DNA of 64,000 nt from Talpa occidentalis (GCF_014898055.3 NW_023601104.1:85543106-85607105); one strand, 5' to 3'. Positions 25,613 to 37,429 are shown, counted from the first letter of the stretch. Numbers and translations are program-made. The notes: generated from the sequence alone by a model not told the origin.

Positions 25613-25903
25613 GGGCCTCCCCGGTGGTGCAGCGGTAGAGCGCTGGGTTGCGAAGCTGCCCGCAGCCTCTGCGGCGCTGGTTCAATCCCCGGCTGCTCCC
25701 CGGCCACCGGAGGAGGATCCCACATGGCGCGCAGACCTCTCCTGCCGCCCGCTGCTCCCCTCAGCAGTGTACTTCGGTCCTTCTGCCTGTTCTTTTCCCT
25801 GCTCTGGCTCTGGTGAATTCTCTCACCCTCCCGCGCTTCTGACTGTACCCAGTGCTTGTATAAACCAAACAAATAAATAAAACATGCCTCTAAAAAAAAA
25901 AAA
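25613..25903 (+). mobile_element. tRNA-derived SINE, youngest subfamily (reference copy)
   Basis: Best-preserved copy and the reference for the family. It has an RNA polymerase III A box, tggtgcagcgg (25625-25635), and B box, ggttcaatccc (25679-25689). It carries a subfamily insert, gctgctccccggccaccgga, a body ending ctgtacccagtgcttgtata, AATAAA motifs and a long A tail. GC content is high and CpGs are retained, as expected for a recent insertion. The perfect 16-bp target duplication is aaaaggccttatttca at 25597-25612 and 25904-25919. Pol III boxes could still allow transcription, but the sequence alone does not show it. Confidence 0.96.
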
Positions 25904-26389
25904 AAAAGGCCTTATTTCAAACAACTGAAATGAACACCTTGTATCTCTTGTGATTTTTTAAATGAATTTGGTCTTTATTCGGCTGTGTAATCTTTTTTAT
26001 TTTAATTAAATATCCCTTGTTAAGCCATTACTTTCACTTACAACAAACTACTATTTTTTTAATAGCAAGGGAGATTTTGAGAAGAAAGAGGGAAACTGAC
26101 TCATTACCATGCTTGAAAAGCATTACAGCACACAGGTTTCTCAGACAAGGGCAGCTGATTTTTCTCTAAAAGCCTCAACCTTTCATATTCTACACTCGGT
26201 TTCTGGAAGAATGGAGTGCTAAAAATAACCACAGTCCCAAACAAACAGCAAAGACATTTCTAGAGGATGTACTAATTTTTTTGCCACTTTTCTGCTCATA
26301 TCAATGAAAGATGGAAAGGTGCATCATTTTCTGATGAAACACTTAGATATCTCCAAAATACAGGCATTGAAGATGGAAGAATTGAGCAG

Positions 26390-26683
26390 GGGCCTCCCTG
26401 GTGGCGCAAGGGGTTAAGATGCAGCCTATGAAGCTGTATGCAGCCTCTGCAGCACAAGTTCAATCCCCCCATCCACACCGGCCAGGGAGCAACCCACATG
26501 GCGCAGCAGACCTCTCCTGTCTCGCCTGCTTCTCCCCTCAGCAGTGTATTTTAGTCAATCTGCCTGTTCTGTTCCCCACTCTGTCTCTGGTGAATCCTCT
26601 CACCCCCTCCCACCATACCTCTGGCCTGTACCCCAGGTCTTCTATGCATAAATAAATAAATCTTTAAAAGGATCTATTAAAAA
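26390..26683 (+). mobile_element. tRNA-derived SINE, older subfamily
   Basis: Full copy with head ggggcctccctggtggcgca, in which the A box tggcgcaaggg matches the consensus. The B-box region is agttcaatccc. Target duplication aagaattgagcagg at 26377-26390 and 26684-26697. It carries a short C-rich insertion (cccccatccacaccgg) after the B box. Confidence 0.95.
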
Positions 26684-27109
26684 AAGAATTGAGCAGGCTG
26701 AATTTTCTCAGAAGTTAGGAATTTGGTACATTAAGGTTAAGAGTTTGATTCTTGGTTGGTCACATAAACTGCTCTGGAACCACAGAGTAAAGATTTAACT
26801 TTTGCCAAAAATATTTATGACATTTGGAAATTAAGACAGTCTTAGAGATATCATCAAGCCTCTTTGATGAAATTTCATGAAATTTGAACAGTTTTAGTTA
26901 CTTGCCTCAATTCTGAAGTTCATGTCAAGATGAGATCTACACCTATAGTGTGTTATTACTCGACAGGGCTGCAATTGTTTTGTTCAAAGCTGCACAAAGG
27001 ATTGAGGGAAGACAGTGAGAGCAAAAGAAATAGAGAATCATAAAATTTTGTTAAAATGATAAGCCAGAAGGTGTTCCTTTCAAGTTATCAGGATAGCAAT
27101 AATTATCCA

Positions 27110-27255
27110 TTCTTTGAATCATTCATTTCTTAGTAAATGTCTGTGAAATTCCCATAACTTTCTTGGCACTATGATAGGTGTCGAGGACAAAGAAGTGAAC
27201 AGATGCCTAACTTTGAGGTGTTCTTCATTGATGGGGTTCTATTATATATTGGGGG
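27110..27255 (+). repeat. Ancient interspersed repeat fragment
   Basis: Motif order tcattcatttcttagtaaat, cttggcactatgataggt, aggacaaagaagtgaacag parallels the same ancient repeat as at 5205. Diverged and tentative. Confidence 0.4.
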
Positions 27256-27291
27256 TATTTGTGCAACAGATTTATTTAAAAAGAAAATAAA

Positions 27292-27855
27292 GGGGCCTCC
27301 CTGGTGGATCAAGGGGTTAAGATGCAACTGATGAAGCTATCTGCAGCCTCTGCAGCATGAGTTTGATCCCCAACTGGCCACAGAGATACCCACATGGTGC
27401 AGCAGACCTCTCCTGACTAGCCCGCTGCTCCCCTCAGCAGTGTATTTCAGTAGATCTGCCTGTTCTGTTCCCCACTCTGTCTCTGGTGAATCCTATCACC
27501 CCCTACATCTCAGGCCTGTACCCCAATTCTTATATGCATAAGTAAATAAATTAAAAAATATTTATTTATTTATTTATACATGCACTGGGTACAGTCAGAA
27601 GTGCAGGAGGGTGAGAGAATTCACCAGAGCCAGAGGGGGAAGCAGAGCAGGCAGAGTGACAAAGTACACTGCTGAGGGGAGTAGCGGGCGTCAGGAGAGG
27701 TCTGCGCACCATGTGGGACCCTCGCCCGGCGGCTGGGGATCTGGGGATTGTACCGGCACTGTAGAGGCTGCGGGCAGCTTCACAACCCAGCGCTCAACTG
27801 CTGCACTACCAGGGAGGCCCCTGCATAAGTAAATAAATCTTCAAAAAAAAAAAAA
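27292..27855 (+). mobile_element. Older SINE interrupted by a nested SINE
   Basis: The outer plus-strand SINE runs 27292-27551 and resumes at 27822 with its own tail (tgcataagtaaataaatctt then A14). The interruption is a minus-strand younger SINE at 27552-27821, whose 17-bp target duplication is the outer element's own tail sequence. Confidence 0.94.
27552..27821 (-). mobile_element. Younger SINE nested in an older SINE
   Basis: Reverse copy of the young type. It includes the complements of the ccggccgccgg-like insert (ccctcgcccggcggctgg), of gtacccagtgc (gcactgggtacag) and of gagcgctgggttg. Target duplication tgcataagtaaataaat at 27535-27551 and 27822-27838 is perfect. This gives a clear relative age: young subfamily into older subfamily. 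Confidence 0.95.
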
Positions 27856-27869
27856 AGGTAAAAAGAGAA

Positions 27870-30800
27870 CATAGTTAAATTTCCTCTGTAGAGTTCATTA
27901 CCACCACTGCCTAATTTGAAAATTCTCACTAGCTTTTTTTTCTATGTGGGAGCTACTAGAGAGAGAATCAACCCAACCCACATATGTATTTATTGGTAAA
28001 ACCTCTCCTCTCTGGAGTAGAGGACAAGAAGTTGGACATTTTGTCTTCTGTATTCCTTAGATCCCTTAGAAAATTCAAATTCATTGTCAGAGTTATAGAC
28101 AAAGATCTTAAATATGCTTAAAACTCAGATGTGTACATGGAAGAATTATAAGTAAAACCAAAAATTTGAAGACTGTCTTAGAGTTATTCTTAGGACACTA
28201 TTCTGATTTTAGGGTGATGGTGATATTTCTTGATGTGCTTTCTTCCTTCTTAACAAAATCAAAATCAATTTTAACAAATTAGGGTTATAAGATTCAGTAA
28301 TACCCATATATTTAGGATGTATTATGCTAAGTATATACTTAAAGGACTTTATAATAATTATCTCATTATTAAAATAGCCTGCAAATACATATATTTTCTT
28401 CTATATTTCAGTAAATTCAGGTTCTTAAGGATTATGTAAATTGCTAGTTTCCTAGCTTTGATTGGTTGTATTGAGGTTTAATTTTTTCCGCCAGGTCAAA
28501 GTCAAAGCCTGAGCTGAAAAAAAAAAAAAAAAATTGAAACACCAGAACTATGCAGTTCTTTCAGTTATAAAACACTAGTGATGCCTGTAAATGTCATACC
28601 AGTATAAAACATTGCAAAGCACCACTCTACACATTATCTTTCACACAAAAGACTGAGTATAGCAAGTAAGTCATTAAATGAAGCGAAGCGAACAAAGAAC
28701 AGAGCAGAAGATGAAAAATGAATTCACAACTTCAGTAGTCAAGAGAGCTGTGTCAGGGAAGACGGAAGACAGGCGAAGAGGAAGACAGAAATGCTGTCCC
28801 AAGTGGCCGGGGTTCCCTCTCATGTCCTAGTGAGAGGCTATTGCTACAATCAGTGTTCACTCTCGAATAGAACACATCTGGAAAGACATTTATTTCCAGG
28901 TACTTAACTTATTTCTATACCTCAGGGTTCAAATAGTAAAAATAATATTGCGATCACTAAAAAATAAAAAGTGAGTTAATGGAATAATGAGATTGTCACA
29001 GGGTCTCTCTACCTGACAGTGGATGAGGGCAAACCAGTTTCAGTTTTGCTGACATGTTCTATGGATTTATTAGGTATGACCAGAAATTTTCTTTTGATTA
29101 CCACATGCTGTCATGAGAAGATTATTGATAAAGCAGCTTAGTCCCCAAATCACTCTCCTTCTAATATCTAGTGTCACCTAGAAAACACAGTTTGTGACTT
29201 AAGCATTGATAAAATTTAAATATTAAGTAGTGATTTAAATATTTTATATTCTGCCTGAAATATAAACCTATGTCTTGGAGACACAGCTTTTGTGTTGGTA
29301 GCACCGCTCTCTTTGCCTGTCATGGCCCCACCACATTTTGCTTCATGTTGCAACATCTTCACAGAACCTGAGACAAAGAGAAAGCAAGACTTGCTAGCAC
29401 CTGCTCCCTGCTGAGAGCCAGAGAGGCAAGAAGAAAATACTTGGATTCAAATTTTGCATCTCCACAAGCATATTCGTAGATACTAATGCCTGCGTGCCTC
29501 AGTTTACCTTGTTTTCCATAGTATTTAGTGATGTGGAAACAAGCTAACAGGGCAATTTCAATGTACCTATCTGCTCACTGTTAGAACAAGTAATGAAGGT
29601 CATGTTTAGTCCCGATTTCAGCATTGACCTTGCTGCACACATAAAGGTCACTGTCTTATCACAATAGTACCAACTTCTATACACATAAACATCCACACAC
29701 AATTGTATATTAATCAGGAAAAATCTAAAATAAATCAATAAGAGATAAAATAGGACATGAATATAAAATATAATAACATCAAAAAGTAAAAAAAAAAAAA
29801 AAAAAAAAAGACACACCTCAACAATTATCCAGCTAAGCAACTTATTGAATGTCAGATTTCTGGTAGTGGCATAGCTAGGCAGAAACTTGAACTTGATGAT
29901 TTCCAATGTCCATTTTCTCTGGATATGCCTCTGGATATGCCATGGGCCTCTGGATATGCCCATTCTGCTCATGGGAATTATGTTACCATCTTAAGAAATG
30001 AAGAAAGTCATTGATCATCCACAGCCACAAAGGGAATTTAATCTTGGGAAACTGTTAAATGGAGAATTTTAAGGATTCACAAAGATTCACTCTCAAGCCA
30101 ACTTGGTGTTACTTATTAGAGAAGATGAAGGGGCAACTCTCCTTAAAATAACTTGTTTACTAATATTTCAGACATTTCTTGATACTAAAAGCAACAGGTA
30201 AATCAGCTCTTCAAAAGTTAAGCAGCATGGCCCAATTGGTGAGGTGAAAGTAGACCATTCAATGAACCCACAAAGACCACCTTTAAGACAAAAGCCATAT
30301 TTGAAGATAGGAAGATACATGACATCATACAAAGGACATGTGACTTACATGTGGCATGATGGATGGCTACATCCCAGCATAAGTCTCAGCTGAGTAGTTA
30401 CATTTGGAATTTCATTACTGTTAATATGTAATACAATATGAGAGAAATAGACTCCCAGAAGAGCAGCAAAGTACTAGGCCGATAACAGAATAGAGTAGAA
30501 TGCCAGTTTAAATGGAGAGAAGTGAATCTCAGAAATAAGCAGGGGTCAGACAGATATCATGAGAGAGAAGAGAAGTTACAGCAGAGAGGTAATGGTGAAC
30601 CCTCACTGATGCACAATTCAGGTCACAGAAGGTAATGACTTGAGCTCAAGGAACTTGAAAATTCAGAGGACAAACTCATCTCAATGAGACAAGTATCAGC
30701 ACCAAGACAAAGGTCAGATAGCAAGAGGTGGATGTAAAGAAGTAAAGAGAGAAAATCTGTGAGCACGAAACTATTCAGAGAAGTTTGGATGAAAATGAAT

Positions 30801-31260
30801 GATACATGGACATAGCTATAGATGCTGTGGGGTTACGGCCTCCAGGGAGAGGTCAGCAGAAGGAAAGAGAAGGGTGGAGGGAAAGGAAAGGAGAGGAATT
30901 GGGAGAAAAGAGAGAGAGAGAGAGAACAAAATTAATGGAGCAGGGGGTCCATTGCTAAACTGCAAATCATAAAAGCATCTGAACTCTTGATATGAGAAAT
31001 TGAAATGGCTGTTGTGTCAGCAAGAAACCTGAATTCTTATGAACCTAGTGGATTTTGCTCTTTTTACAACTCCGACCATCTCATGTGATGCACAAACTGT
31101 GAAAACTATTCCTAGAATCTGGAATGCCTTCCTGAATAATCAGACCTTGTGCCCCTGAGTAAGACAAAGGTTGAGTAAGACAAAGTCTGCCAGAAATCAA
31201 GGTATCAGGATTGTGTGAAGTGGAAGGAATATCTGAGTAAGGCAACCACTCTGTTAGTCT
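27870..31260. other. Unique DNA, mostly unannotated
   Basis: No gene recognised. Contains A17 near 28517, an A19 run near 29790, a GA microsatellite near 30908-30925 and a three-copy minirepeat at 29917-29962. A faint sense MIR-like stretch lies at 29435-29535 (ttggattcaaattttgcatc then ctcagtttacc). The 142-codon minus-strand frame at 29544-29972 includes the translated poly-A tract (F-rich run) and is not credible as a gene. Confidence 0.45.
29917..29962. repeat. Minirepeat, three copies of cctctggatatgcc-like unit
   Basis: tctctggatatgcc, cctctggatatgcc and cctctggatatgcc occur within 46 bases, the last separated by atggg. A short tandem array, possibly variable between individuals. Confidence 0.85.
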
Positions 31261-31317
31261 ACCACCTTTTTTTTTTTTTTTTTTAACTGACATTGTCCTA
31301 AATGCTTCAGGGTACTT

Positions 31318-31318
<1 letters not shown>

Positions 31319-31370
<52 letters not shown>

Positions 31371-31395
31371 ATCTATCTATATATCTATGTATCTA
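31319..31395. repeat. (TATC)n microsatellite
   Basis: About 18 tetranucleotide units with minor interruptions at the right end (catctatctatatatctatg). It lies inside the target duplication of the SINE composite, so it appears to be an expanded SINE tail (GATA on the SINE sense strand). Confidence 0.95.
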
Positions 31396-31410
31396 TTTTG
31401 TTTTTTTTTT

Positions 31411-31510
31411 GTGGGACCCTCGCCGGCGGCCGAGGAACAAACCGGTGTTGCAGAGGCTGAGGGCAGCCTCGCAGCCCAGTGCTCAACTGCTGTGCCACCA
31501 GGGGAGGCCC
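31411..31510 (-). mobile_element. Head-only SINE with its own poly(A)
   Basis: Only the tRNA-related head of a young-type SINE is present (complement of ggcctcccctggtggcac down to the gatcccac-like segment). A T10 run on its 3' side (a poly(A) in SINE orientation) follows at once. The non-tRNA body is absent. It is joined directly to the full SINE at 31511 with no target duplication between them. Confidence 0.88.
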
Positions 31511-31775
31511 TCTATTTTTTAAAGATTTATTTATACTAGAACTGGGGTACAGTCAGAGGCACAGGAGGGCGAGAGGGTTCACCAGAGATAGAGCTGGGAG
31601 CAGAACAGGCAGATGGACCAAAGACACTAATGAGGGGAGCAGTGGGTGAGACAGGAGAGGTCTGCCATGCCATGTGGGACTCTCCCTAGCTGTCCGGGTA
31701 TCGAACCCATGCTGCAGAGGCTGCGGTTGAGCTCAACAGTGCTGTGCTCAACCCACTGCACCACCACAGAGGCCC
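31511..31775 (-). mobile_element. tRNA-derived SINE, full copy of the composite pair
   Basis: Full reverse copy from the tail complement (ttttttaaagatttatttat) to the head complement ccaccacagaggcccc. The 13-bp duplication cagggtactttta at 31308-31320 and 31776-31788 encloses this copy, the head-only SINE and the TATC array together. Confidence 0.92.
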
Positions 31776-32304
31776 CAGGGTACTTTTAGATGAGGCCAAG
31801 AAATGAACCTAATATTCTGGCAATCTTCTTTGCTTAGTAGGGGCCAAATGATCACCAGCCACAGGAGAAAGCAGAACTGAAAAATACCTGATTAGTATTC
31901 CAGCAACAAGAAATAAATGGCTCTGGAAAGCAGGAAGGGACAGGGAATATGAACCTGTGAATGGTGTCCAGATTTAATTTGTCCTATTTTACAAGTTAAA
32001 TCATGATCTTCTAATGACCAGCTCCCCAGGCAGACACACAGATGTGGAGCCATTAATGACCAAAAGGATCTGGGTTGACTTTTCAGACTCAGCTTAGACA
32101 GTTGATGCCATAGCATCTGAAGTGATGGAGACAGGACGCTGAACATAAATCCTGAACTTCATTTTCATTATTGATGTTATATTTCAAAAGAGCTGAGGGA
32201 GGGCAAGACGAGAGATTCAGTGAAATATATGTGGTGATATATGTAAGAATCTGTAGGTCTTTTAGATTTCCAACTGATGCAGGAATATTTACAGCCAATT
32301 TATT

Positions 32305-32564
32305 CTTAAAAATTTTTATTTATTCATTTTTATACAAGAACATAGAAGTACTGGGGTGTAATCCAGAAGTGTGGGTGGTGAGGATTCACCAGAGAGAGCG
32401 GGGAGCAGAACAGGCAGATGTACTGAAATACACTGCTGAGGGGAGCAGAGGGCAAGACAGGAGAGGTCTGCTGTGCCATGTGGGTAGCTCCCTGGCCAGG
32501 GATTGAACTCAGGCTGCTGTGGTGTTAGCACTAAGACGTAACCGCTAGGCCACCAGGGGGGCCC
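32305..32564 (-). mobile_element. tRNA-derived SINE, older subfamily
   Basis: Reverse full copy ending ggccaccaggggggcccc. Target duplication ccaatttatt at 32295-32304 and 32565-32574. The opposing 111- and 92-codon frames across it are SINE translations. Confidence 0.93.
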
Positions 32565-32576
32565 CCAATTTATTTC

Positions 32577-33059
32577 ATTTATTATTGCCAACAAGTTTTG
32601 GGGATCTATAGCTTCAATGTAAGTTGGAGGGTTAAGGAGAGAAAACTATATCCATGATAATATGTTAAGTGGTTTCTTGTGACCCAATTGATGTTCTTTT
32701 GTCCTTGCTGGCATCCTCTTAAGGAATATTATGACTCCCAAGATAGTATCACCTGAGCTCTAGACTTTTCCACATGGATAGCTCAAAGATTTAGCATCTA
32801 CAAAAGCAAATCGTTCAAATCGAGTCTTTCCTTCCCCTGTACACCAATCATTACTGCTACCTATCAAGTTTTTCAATTTTAACTTCTCTCTCTCTCTCCA
32901 TCAGGCATATATGTCCAATAATTAAAAAAAACTTGTGATTGTCATGTAAATATTTCATAAATCCAACTCCACTCCTTGCTCTAGACAACCATTTTCCTTT
33001 CCCCGAATCCCTGCCCTAGCAGCTTGCCCTTCTGTTGCTCTTCTCTACCTTTGATTCAT
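32577..33059. other. Unique DNA, nothing recognised
   Basis: No repeat or gene recognised. Includes a short TC microsatellite at 32884-32898. Confidence 0.45.
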
Positions 33060-33480
33060 TTCCTACACTGACTTCAGAGGAATTTTCCTGAAAAGCTCCC
33101 TGAGATTGCTCTTCTGCTCAGAAGTTTCCAGACATCCATATTAGCTGCCTAATCAATTAAAAGCTGATCACTGTGAAACTAGTTCCTTCATGATCTGACT
33201 CTTGCTCACCTCACAGCTTCTTCTCTTTACACATGCAATGGCTCTCTTTCCCACTGCAGCACACTCTAAACTCCATTCCCACCTAACACATCATGTTCTT
33301 GGTCACCTTTAGGTGGGGACATCTGTTAGACTTTTTGTCAAGGTCATTGTTACTCTATTTCTGCCCTGAATTAATAAATACCACTTACCCTTCAGAGTTC
33401 AGCTTTGCTATATCTTCCACCTTGAAACCTTCCTTGACATGGTTTTTCTACAAAGGTTGTCTTTAGCATGAAATTCTATC
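33060..33480 (+). mobile_element. L2 LINE fragment
   Basis: Order of L2 3' landmarks is kept: cttctgctcagaagtttcca, then tccttcatgatctgactctt (L2 ccatgatctggcccctg), then ctcacctcacagcttcttct, then ttcagagttcagctttgcta (L2 ttcaggtctcagctcaaatg) and aaccttccttgacatgg. Noncoding relic. Confidence 0.65.
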
Positions 33481-34524
33481 ATAGGCATCACATACAACTC
33501 TAATTCTGTCTATCTGAGCTGCTTTAAGTTAGGTGGGTAGGCTACACCAATAGTACCAGTAATTAGCAAAATCAAAGTTTAAATCCAGTTCCATCCTCTC
33601 TCCAGTGGGCTGTTACTTGGATTTAATCCCATAGAATTTAGTAATCCCACAGTCCAGCAATTTTTAGTAAAATTTAGAGAAATTTCTATGTATGTTCATT
33701 CCTACTTCATCTTTTTTGCTACATCTTTTCATAATCATATTCACCAAATTGACATTAGTATTTATCCTGGTATTCTGTTGACTTACCCCAATTTGAACTA
33801 ATACACATACACTTAAAACCTTTAGGATAAAAGAGACTTTCGAATAGTGATGCTGAAATTTGACTGCATATTGAAATTATCTGGGAAGTTTTAGACTTTT
33901 TGATTTATGAAGTACAGCCTGAGCACCAAAATTTTTATAAAATCTATGGGATCATTCTAACATACAGTACTTGAGAAACACTATCTCTGAAGAGAGCTAA
34001 CTCACTGTCTCTTTTAAAAAGGAGGCAAGTGAAGTGTATAAAGATTAAATGGCATGCCTGAGGTTAGATGATACAGTTCATAGTAGTAATTAGTCACATG
34101 TGATTGATTCCTGAATTGAATATTGGCTACCCTTGCAGATAAAAATAGCTAGGACTTCAGGATCCTGTTCCCACTGAAATGCTACTATAGTGAGGAACAG
34201 ACAAAAAAAAAAAAATCCTTCCCAGGACATCAAAGCTCAATAAAATAGTAGAACTCTCCATTTGTATCATGCTTATGATAAGTTATGTTCAGATGTACTT
34301 TATCAAGTATGTTTATTAAATATTTTAAGTACTTTCAGATCTGTTATACAATATTTCTACAATTTGGAGAGAGTCTACTTATTGATCTAACATTTTGAAA
34401 ATTGTAACTGATAGTAGTAAGTTGTGCGATGGAATGCCAGACTAATAAATGTGATTAAGAGAAATATGTAGGAAATCATAGTCTAGACATGATATAATTC
34501 ATAAGATTAAGAGGGGAAGGAGCT
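33481..34524. other. Unique DNA, one weak MIR-like piece
   Basis: A weak antisense MIR-like stretch at 34010-34090 (ctgtctcttttaaaaagga then aaatggcatgcctgaggtta) is the only resemblance seen. Confidence 0.4.
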
Positions 34525-34640
34525 CTGGAATCAGTCACTCTTGCACAAGTGACCTGTATGGCATTGGAGAAGTCACTTGACTTTTCTGAATCTCAGTTCC
34601 TATAGAGAGGATTATAATTATTCTATCTATGGTGAAAAAT
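34525..34640 (+). repeat. MIR SINE, sense
   Basis: agctctggaatcagtcactc, then ggcattggagaagtcacttg, acttttctgaatctcagttc and a taattattctatct end match the MIR core in sense. A second, weaker antisense MIR-like piece lies at about 34775-34880. Confidence 0.58.
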
Positions 34641-34889
34641 ATTAGCTCTTATATATGTTTGCTACACAGGAGGTGAGAAGTCACTGCAATATTAGCAGAG
34701 GGTACTTAGGAAAGGCTTTATGAAGGAAGGTAGAAGGTGAATTGAGTTTTGAGAAAGAATTGATAGCCCACAGGGTTTTTATTTTTCCAAATAAAGAAAC
34801 AGATTTGGAGAAGCTAAGCCCCATATGTAGAGTCAGCATATCTATGGTTTCAGGGTAGAGCTCTAATTAGACTAGTCTTCTCTCCACAA

Positions 34890-36540
34890 TGTCCTTATTT
34901 AATTAGGTTTAACACTCAGAATGTGGTACAGATTTACCTACATCCAACCTCTCATTAACATTAAAATTCTTAGCTAGATATAACCTTTCCCAATTTGGCT
35001 GGAAATTTTTCAAAAACTAAGCACATCCAAGTGGTTCCAACTCTCTGGACCAAACTTTCAGTAATGAGGTTCACAGGAATCATTCACTTCCTGGAAACAA
35101 AGCAGAGATAAGACTGAAATGCCAATTAATAAAGCATACACTCTGAGCAGCTCCTTCTGCAAGAAAACAACAAGTATAGGTTTCCCTAGGCACATGTTTT
35201 GAACTCTGAGAACAAGTTTATATTTCTCCTCTCCAGAGTCTGAAAGTCATAACATCAACTTCCTCTGTGATGGAGAAAGAACTTTGTGGGATTTGCATTC
35301 TCTCCAGTAGTTTAACCTTGGACAATTCTCTTAAATCTTCCTGCCATAATTTCTGTTCTGTACAATGGATGGATACAGGTATTTTGTAGGGTAAGCCTAA
35401 GGATTGATTATAGCAAGGCATAAAAATATTTTGTAAACTATAAAGTTCTGGATTAGTGTCTCTAATCCTGCTCTCACTCAAAGTACAAGAGTTGGTTACT
35501 CCAGGGCAGAATAAAGGTCATAAATGTTTCTTCTAAGCAAATCATTCCTCTCCAGGGAAATCCAGTGATACTGCATTCTGTTCCATTGTTATTTTGCCCG
35601 GGTATTAGAAGAAGTTAGTAGTAAATTATTGGTAGTGTGAGATGATGGATGAATACTCTTTCATTATTTTTAATCTAGCTGGGAAAAAAAAATCATTATG
35701 TTTGATTTTATGGGAAAGTTCTTTGTTTTGGGAGCAACAGGGAGCTAGTAAAAAAAAAAAAATCAAATAGAAAGTAGTGAGAGGAGCAACCAAAAGTATT
35801 TTGGATTTCTTTCAAAAGACCTAGAATGTCAAAGAGATTTCTAATAGGATCCTGGACTCCAATCTTCTGTTCTCAATTAGTTAATGCATTTCATTCTTTC
35901 ATCAATTACAGTCCATAAAAAGCCTGCTATTACTTCCCATCAGGTCTGCTTTTTCTCACATGGCATAGGATCCCAGAGGGAAGGATACAACAACAACAAA
36001 AAAAATTGCTTCTCAGAAACATAGGATGAATGTGCTCTGAGAAATACTACTGGCAACAAACTTTCTCTTTCATAAAGGAAAAAAAATTATGTCTAAAGAG
36101 ATCATTTTCTATGTCTTTAGAATATGAGACCAACTTGTAAATCAATTGATGGCAGAGGGTCTCAGGGGAAACGAAATAGCTTCATCATTTCATTGCTGTC
36201 ATCTTTACTTAGAAGTGTCCAGTTCACTATGCCCTTTTAAATTCTTTGCTTTGATTTTTGAACTGTAAGGTAAATTTACAAATTAAGAATTGAAACAGAT
36301 AACAGTCCACGATAAAAAGGAAAGCACCAGCAAATACAATCCTAACCCACCATTTTCTAGCTTTAAAAGCCAAGTCATAGGTCCAATGACCAGCAGTAAC
36401 TATGGATACTTGAGTATTTAAAAGACTCCACCAGAGACCTGAGTGTTTTTGAGAATAAAAAAGCTTATATAGTCATAAACCTTGTAATTTCCCTGCCCTC
36501 ATCAATTTAAAAAAAAAAAAAAGTTGTTCCTAAATGGAAT
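34890..36540. other. AT-rich unique DNA, nothing recognised
   Basis: Short A runs (34203, 35750, 36508) and an 87-codon minus-strand frame at 35218-35481 without a recognisable domain. No LTR ends or LINE motifs found. Confidence 0.45.
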
Positions 36541-36554
36541 TCATACATTCTAAG

Positions 36555-36655
36555 AATATAAGAGATCCTCTGTATTTATTTTTTTTAGATAAGGAATCTA
36601 ATCAAATTAAGTGATCTGTTTTTGTTTAAATGGCTGATTAGGGATACTCATTTGA
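36555..36655 (-). repeat. MIR-like fragment, antisense
   Basis: gataaggaatctaatcaaat, taagtgatctgtttttgt and ggctgattagggatactcat follow the MIR complement (gatgaggaaactgaggc, taagtgacttgtccaagg, agctagtaagtggcagagc). Tentative. Confidence 0.4.
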
Positions 36656-36899
36656 ATTACATTGAAGGGTGAAACAGATGAAAGAATTAACTATGAAATA
36701 TTAATGAGGCAAGAATTAAAAACCAGGGATATAATTTCATATAAGTCCTAAAGAAGTACATGATGAGTCAACAAAAAGTATGAAATCTTAGAAGACAAGG
36801 AAAGTAGGTCAAGATACCAGCTCCTTAGAATTCAGGGTGTCATGTTGGATAGTTTCTATTTATCTTTCCAAATATACTTTGCAAGCTACTGTTCTGCTT

Positions 36900-37310
36900 T
36901 GTTTCTAGGGGCATATCTATGTCTATATCTTCATCACCTAGACTGATTGCCTTTTTGACTCTGATTTGGGTTTCATCATCAGTTGTGGGTAGGATACTAG
37001 AAGAAGATGAAGGTATTGGAGATGGTATTCCTTTGGCTTCCTCTCTGAAAAAATTGCAGTGTGGCAGTTGCTACAAAGGGCAGATGGAACACACAATACT
37101 AGAATTACAGGCCTGCTGGACCTCACTCACCTCCACTGTCTCCTTGTTCTTTTAGATCTAAAGATGTCAATGATGTCCTCCCTTTGTACCCAGAGAATAC
37201 ATCACCACCCCATGCCTGTTTTCTGTACCTGTCTATATTTGTGCAAATTAAAACAATTCTTCCCAACCACCCCTTTAAAGAGGTAAATTGCTACCTTGCT
37301 GATTCCTGAC
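36900..37310. other. Unrecognised segment, balanced composition
   Basis: Richer in GC than its surroundings and open for 78 codons on the plus strand (36919-37155, residues RILEEDEGIGDGIPLASS in the middle). It lacks a domain or splice context. It could be an old retrocopy of a noncoding transcript or an unrecognised repeat. Confidence 0.3.
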
Positions 37311-37429
37311 TAAGCCAGTAATAACAGCATAGATTTGCAGATTCTCACTGCTAAGACACATTAGATTTAGAATGACTCTTCAGTTCAAGGCTTGCTGAGG
37401 TTCACTTTCTCATCCTCATTTTACAACTG

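Noticed and set aside
25625..25689. tRNA-like A and B boxes as a tRNA gene
   Set aside because: They belong to the head of a SINE; no cloverleaf with an anticodon stem is kept and target duplications flank the whole element.
29544..29972. 142-codon minus-strand frame with a long F run
   Set aside because: The F run is a translated poly-A tract, composition is AT-driven, and no domain is present.
36919..37155. Possible secreted peptide (MSISSSPRLIAFLTLIWVSS start)
   Set aside because: The signal-like start is not supported by any Kozak, exon or conservation evidence, and the remainder has no domain or cysteine pattern.
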